Translations under genes and position numbers: made by a program
Shown: positions 61,484 through 64,000 of the stretch, piece by piece
Layout of the letters: each line of letters begins with the position of its first letter
How positions within the stretch are numbered: the first letter of the stretch is position 1
Assembly (NCBI GenBank): GCA_020248905.1
Contig: JADCGR010000049.1
Span: 1 to 64,000 of the forward strand
From: Curvibacter sp.
GTDB lineage: Bacteria > Pseudomonadota > Gammaproteobacteria > Burkholderiales > Burkholderiaceae_C
Direction: 5' to 3'
Length of the DNA stretch: 64,000 nt
Notes under the pieces: generated by a model
Database searches by the model: none
What the model saw: the letters and a program-made list of their open reading frames with translations, nothing else
What the model was told of the DNA's origin: nothing

Positions 61484-62836
61484 GTGCTTTGCAAACTCAT
61501 TTCCTCAACAGCGGTGCTCGCGCTGCTGCACGGGGTAGTCGTTGCGCAAGTTGAGTTTCCGGCGACTTTGGCCGGGCACGCTGTGTTACCCGCACAGACC
61601 TTCATTGAACCGCCCGCAGACGCTCCTGATGACTTGAAAATCTCCGGAAAATTCACGGATGCGATGAAACGTAATGATCGCGTCGGAACGTTTGAAGGCC
61701 GATCGGCAGGCCGGCCAACTGGCGTGTCGCTGCCCTTCAACGGTCAGCCCGTTCAAGGGCACTCAGGTATCAAGAAGATGTCGGACGGAACGTACTGGGT
61801 ACTGACCGATAACGGCTTCGGTTCAAAGGTCAATTCGCCTGATGCCGCACTGTTCCTGTCCCACTACCGGATCGACTGGATGGCAGGTACTATCGCTCGT
61901 ATTAACACTGTCTTCCTGCATGACCCCGACAAGAAGGTGCCATTTCGCATTGTTCACGAGGGAACCGCCAAGCGTTACCTGACTGGGGCCGATTTCGATC
62001 TCGAAGGGTTTCAGATCATTGGAGGCAAGCTGTGGATAGGCGAGGAGTTTGGGCCCTATCTCATTCGCGCGTCGATGGACGGCCGTGTCGAGGCAGTTTT
62101 TGAGACCATGGCGGACGGCAAGCCTGTCATGTCCCCGGATCACTTCCGGGTGGTCGCGCCCAACCCCGGTCAGTCGCTGCCCGCAACAGTGAACCTGGGC
62201 CGCTCGCGTGGCTACGAGGGACTGGCCGCCAGCAGGGACGGACGCTTCCTGTATGGCCTCCTTGAAGGCCCACTCTGGGACCAAGCAACCAAAGACTGGG
62301 AGAAGCACGACGGCCAGCAAGTGTTGCGGGTGCTGGAGTTCTCGGTTGCCGAAGAGAAGTGGACCGGTCGCCACTGGAAGTACGTCTTGTCTCCCGGCGC
62401 GACCGCGATCGGTGACTTCAACATGATCGATGCGACCACTGCACTTGTGATCGAGCGTGACAACGGCGAGGGAACCCAAAATCGCGCGTGTCCCGACACC
62501 AAAGCTTCGCCGAACTGTTTTCACGACCTCGCAAGGTTCAAGCGGGTGGTGAAGATCGAGATGTCTGATGCGAACGTCAACGGGCCAGTGCGAAAGATCG
62601 GCTACGTTGACCTGATGAAGATTCAGGATCCGCAGAAGCTATCAAGAAAGCCGCTCAACAACGGCGTCTTGACTTTCCCGTTTTTCACCATCGAGAACGT
62701 GGATGTTGTCGATGATCGCCACATCATTGTCGGCAACGATAACAACCTGCCGTTCTCCTCTTCGCGCGATCCCAACCGGGCGGATGACAACGAGTTCATC
62801 CTGCTCGAGGTCGAAGCGCTGCTGAGGTCGCATTAA
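61484..62836 (+). CDS. secreted phytase-like esterase domain protein
   Basis: Signal peptide; QPVQGHSGIKKMSDGTYWVLTDNGFGSKVNSPDAALFLSHYRIDW; FDLEGFQIIGGKLWIGEEFGPYLIRASMDG; GTG start after AAGGAGAG. Confidence 0.85.
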   Translation: MLCKLISSTAVLALLHGVVVAQVEFPATLAGHAVLPAQTFIEPPADAPDDLKISGKFTDAMKRNDRVGTFEGRSAGRPTGVSLPFNGQPVQGHSGIKKMSDGTYWVLTDNGFGSKVNSPDAALFLSHYRIDWMAGTIARINTVFLHDPDKKVPFRIVHEGTAKRYLTGADFDLEGFQIIGGKLWIGEEFGPYLIRASMDGRVEAVFETMADGKPVMSPDHFRVVAPNPGQSLPATVNLGRSRGYEGLAASRDGRFLYGLLEGPLWDQATKDWEKHDGQQVLRVLEFSVAEEKWTGRHWKYVLSPGATAIGDFNMIDATTALVIERDNGEGTQNRACPDTKASPNCFHDLARFKRVVKIEMSDANVNGPVRKIGYVDLMKIQDPQKLSRKPLNNGVLTFPFFTIENVDVVDDRHIIVGNDNNLPFSSSRDPNRADDNEFILLEVEALLRSH

Positions 62837-62920
62837 AGGCCAGTTGTCATCCAATTTCCGGTGCGCCGGAGCCTGTACTGAATTTTTTTGTGAGGCACAA
62901 GATGACCAACCGGAGCATAT

Positions 62921-63077
62921 ATGCCGGGCAAGACGAAAGAGAAGAACGCGGCGATTGCAGCCATGTCGGCGGCCCTACCCAAGGATTCGCTGGGAACTGA
63001 TAGACCGGTTCGTCAGCGGACCGATGACCGGGAAGTGCGTCAACGCGGGCATCGTGGCGTTCAGGTCGGCAGTGACG
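62921..63077 (+). pseudogene. N-terminal remnant of an IS256-family transposase, frameshifted and truncated
   Basis: MPGKTKEKNAAIAAMSAALPKDS in one frame, then ELIDRFVSGPMTGKCVNAGIVAFRSAV in another; resembles the PMT.EAVNA..MAFKKAL N-terminus. Confidence 0.6.
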
Positions 63078-63088
63078 ATATTGGAGTT

Positions 63089-63973
63089 TCAAATCGCCCC
63101 CGGCAACGCATCAGCCAAGAAGTCATAGACCGCCTTGATTCGTTTGCTGGTTCTGATCTCCTTGTGGACAGCGAGCCAGACTGGCAACGGATCAATTTTT
63201 AGCTTCGGCAGCAGCGCGATAACCGCTGGATCGGTCCGAATCTGGTGCTCGCTCACAAAGCCGATTCCGAGCCCGGCGCGCACGGCCTCCCACGCCACGA
63301 TCAAGTCATCCGTCCTGAACGCAAACTGTTCTCGCGTTACCGGAACCCCTCCGGCGGCGAACCCTTTAAGGGTCTCGTCGTTGAGGTCGCCGGCAATCAG
63401 GTCATGTTCAAGCAGATCCGTTGCTTGTCGCGGCATACCTCGTCGACGCAGGTAATCCTGGTGTGCACAGGCCCTTAACGCAACCTTGCCTACCCGCCTA
63501 GCAATTACCGTCGCCTGCTTGGGCTGTACCATCCGCACCGCGATGTCGGCCTCCCGCCGCAGGAGGTTGCTCACGGTATTGGTGGCCACCAGCTCCACCT
63601 GCACTTCAGGAAGTGACAAGCGCATCCGCGCAAGCAAGCCGGGTAGTACGTAGCACGACATAGGCTGGCTTGCCGAGATGCGCACAGTCCCATGTACAAC
63701 GTGATGTGTGCCCATGGCGCTTCGGGCCAGGGCATCGGCCCCACCCTGCATGGCACGCGCAGCATCGGCCAGCCGCAGCGCTGCCTCGGTGGGCAGCAGG
63801 CCTCGTCCAGTTCGGTCAAAAAGCAGCACGCCAAGCTGAGCTTCGAGCTCCGTCACATGTCGCCCGACGGTGGGCTGGCTCGATTGCAAATGCCGCGCGG
63901 CAGCAAGAAGACTTCCCTGGTCAAGGACGGCAAGGAATGAGCGCACGAGTGACCAGTCAAATGACCTATTCAT
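63089..63973 (-). CDS. LysR family transcriptional regulator
   Basis: DWSLVRSFLAVLDQGSLLAAARHLQSSQPTVGRHVTELEAQLGVLLFDRTGRGLLPTEAA. Confidence 0.95.
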   Translation of the reverse strand: MNRSFDWSLVRSFLAVLDQGSLLAAARHLQSSQPTVGRHVTELEAQLGVLLFDRTGRGLLPTEAALRLADAARAMQGGADALARSAMGTHHVVHGTVRISASQPMSCYVLPGLLARMRLSLPEVQVELVATNTVSNLLRREADIAVRMVQPKQATVIARRVGKVALRACAHQDYLRRRGMPRQATDLLEHDLIAGDLNDETLKGFAAGGVPVTREQFAFRTDDLIVAWEAVRAGLGIGFVSEHQIRTDPAVIALLPKLKIDPLPVWLAVHKEIRTSKRIKAVYDFLADALPGAI

Positions 63974-64000
63974 GAATGATATTCAGGTATGTAAATTTAG

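Overview
GC-rich chromosomal window. Gene content and protein sequences suggest a Comamonadaceae-like betaproteobacterium (inference from recalled families, no search run). Most of it is housekeeping: gltX plus three tRNAs, metZ, purF, cvpA, folC, ppnP, argG, desaturase, rsmB-like, purN, paired acyl-CoA dehydrogenases, ribF-ileS-lspA, a tctBAC-ggt cluster, a GspE-type ATPase, tatD, MoxR/DUF58/VWA, lolCD, recJ, PHP/EamA/YciO/M50/trpS, tRNA-Ser and others. The standout locus is an orphan flagellin gene (24883-26589). Its hypervariable region is replaced by a zinc-metallopeptidase-like domain (HEITH...E), i.e. a proteolytic flagellin of the flagellinolysin type, and a good sigma-28 (FliA) promoter match lies about 90 bp upstream. 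Other observations: apparent frameshifts in a UbiB/AarF-like kinase and in an M50 protease, a decayed chemotaxis receptor with an in-frame stop, a higBA module beside a possibly frameshifted zinc-ribbon ORF, remnants of a UvrD-like helicase and of an IS256-type transposase at the right-hand end, and a dispersed intergenic repeat that repeatedly abuts stop codons. Gene names rest on recognising protein motifs; nothing was verified by database search.
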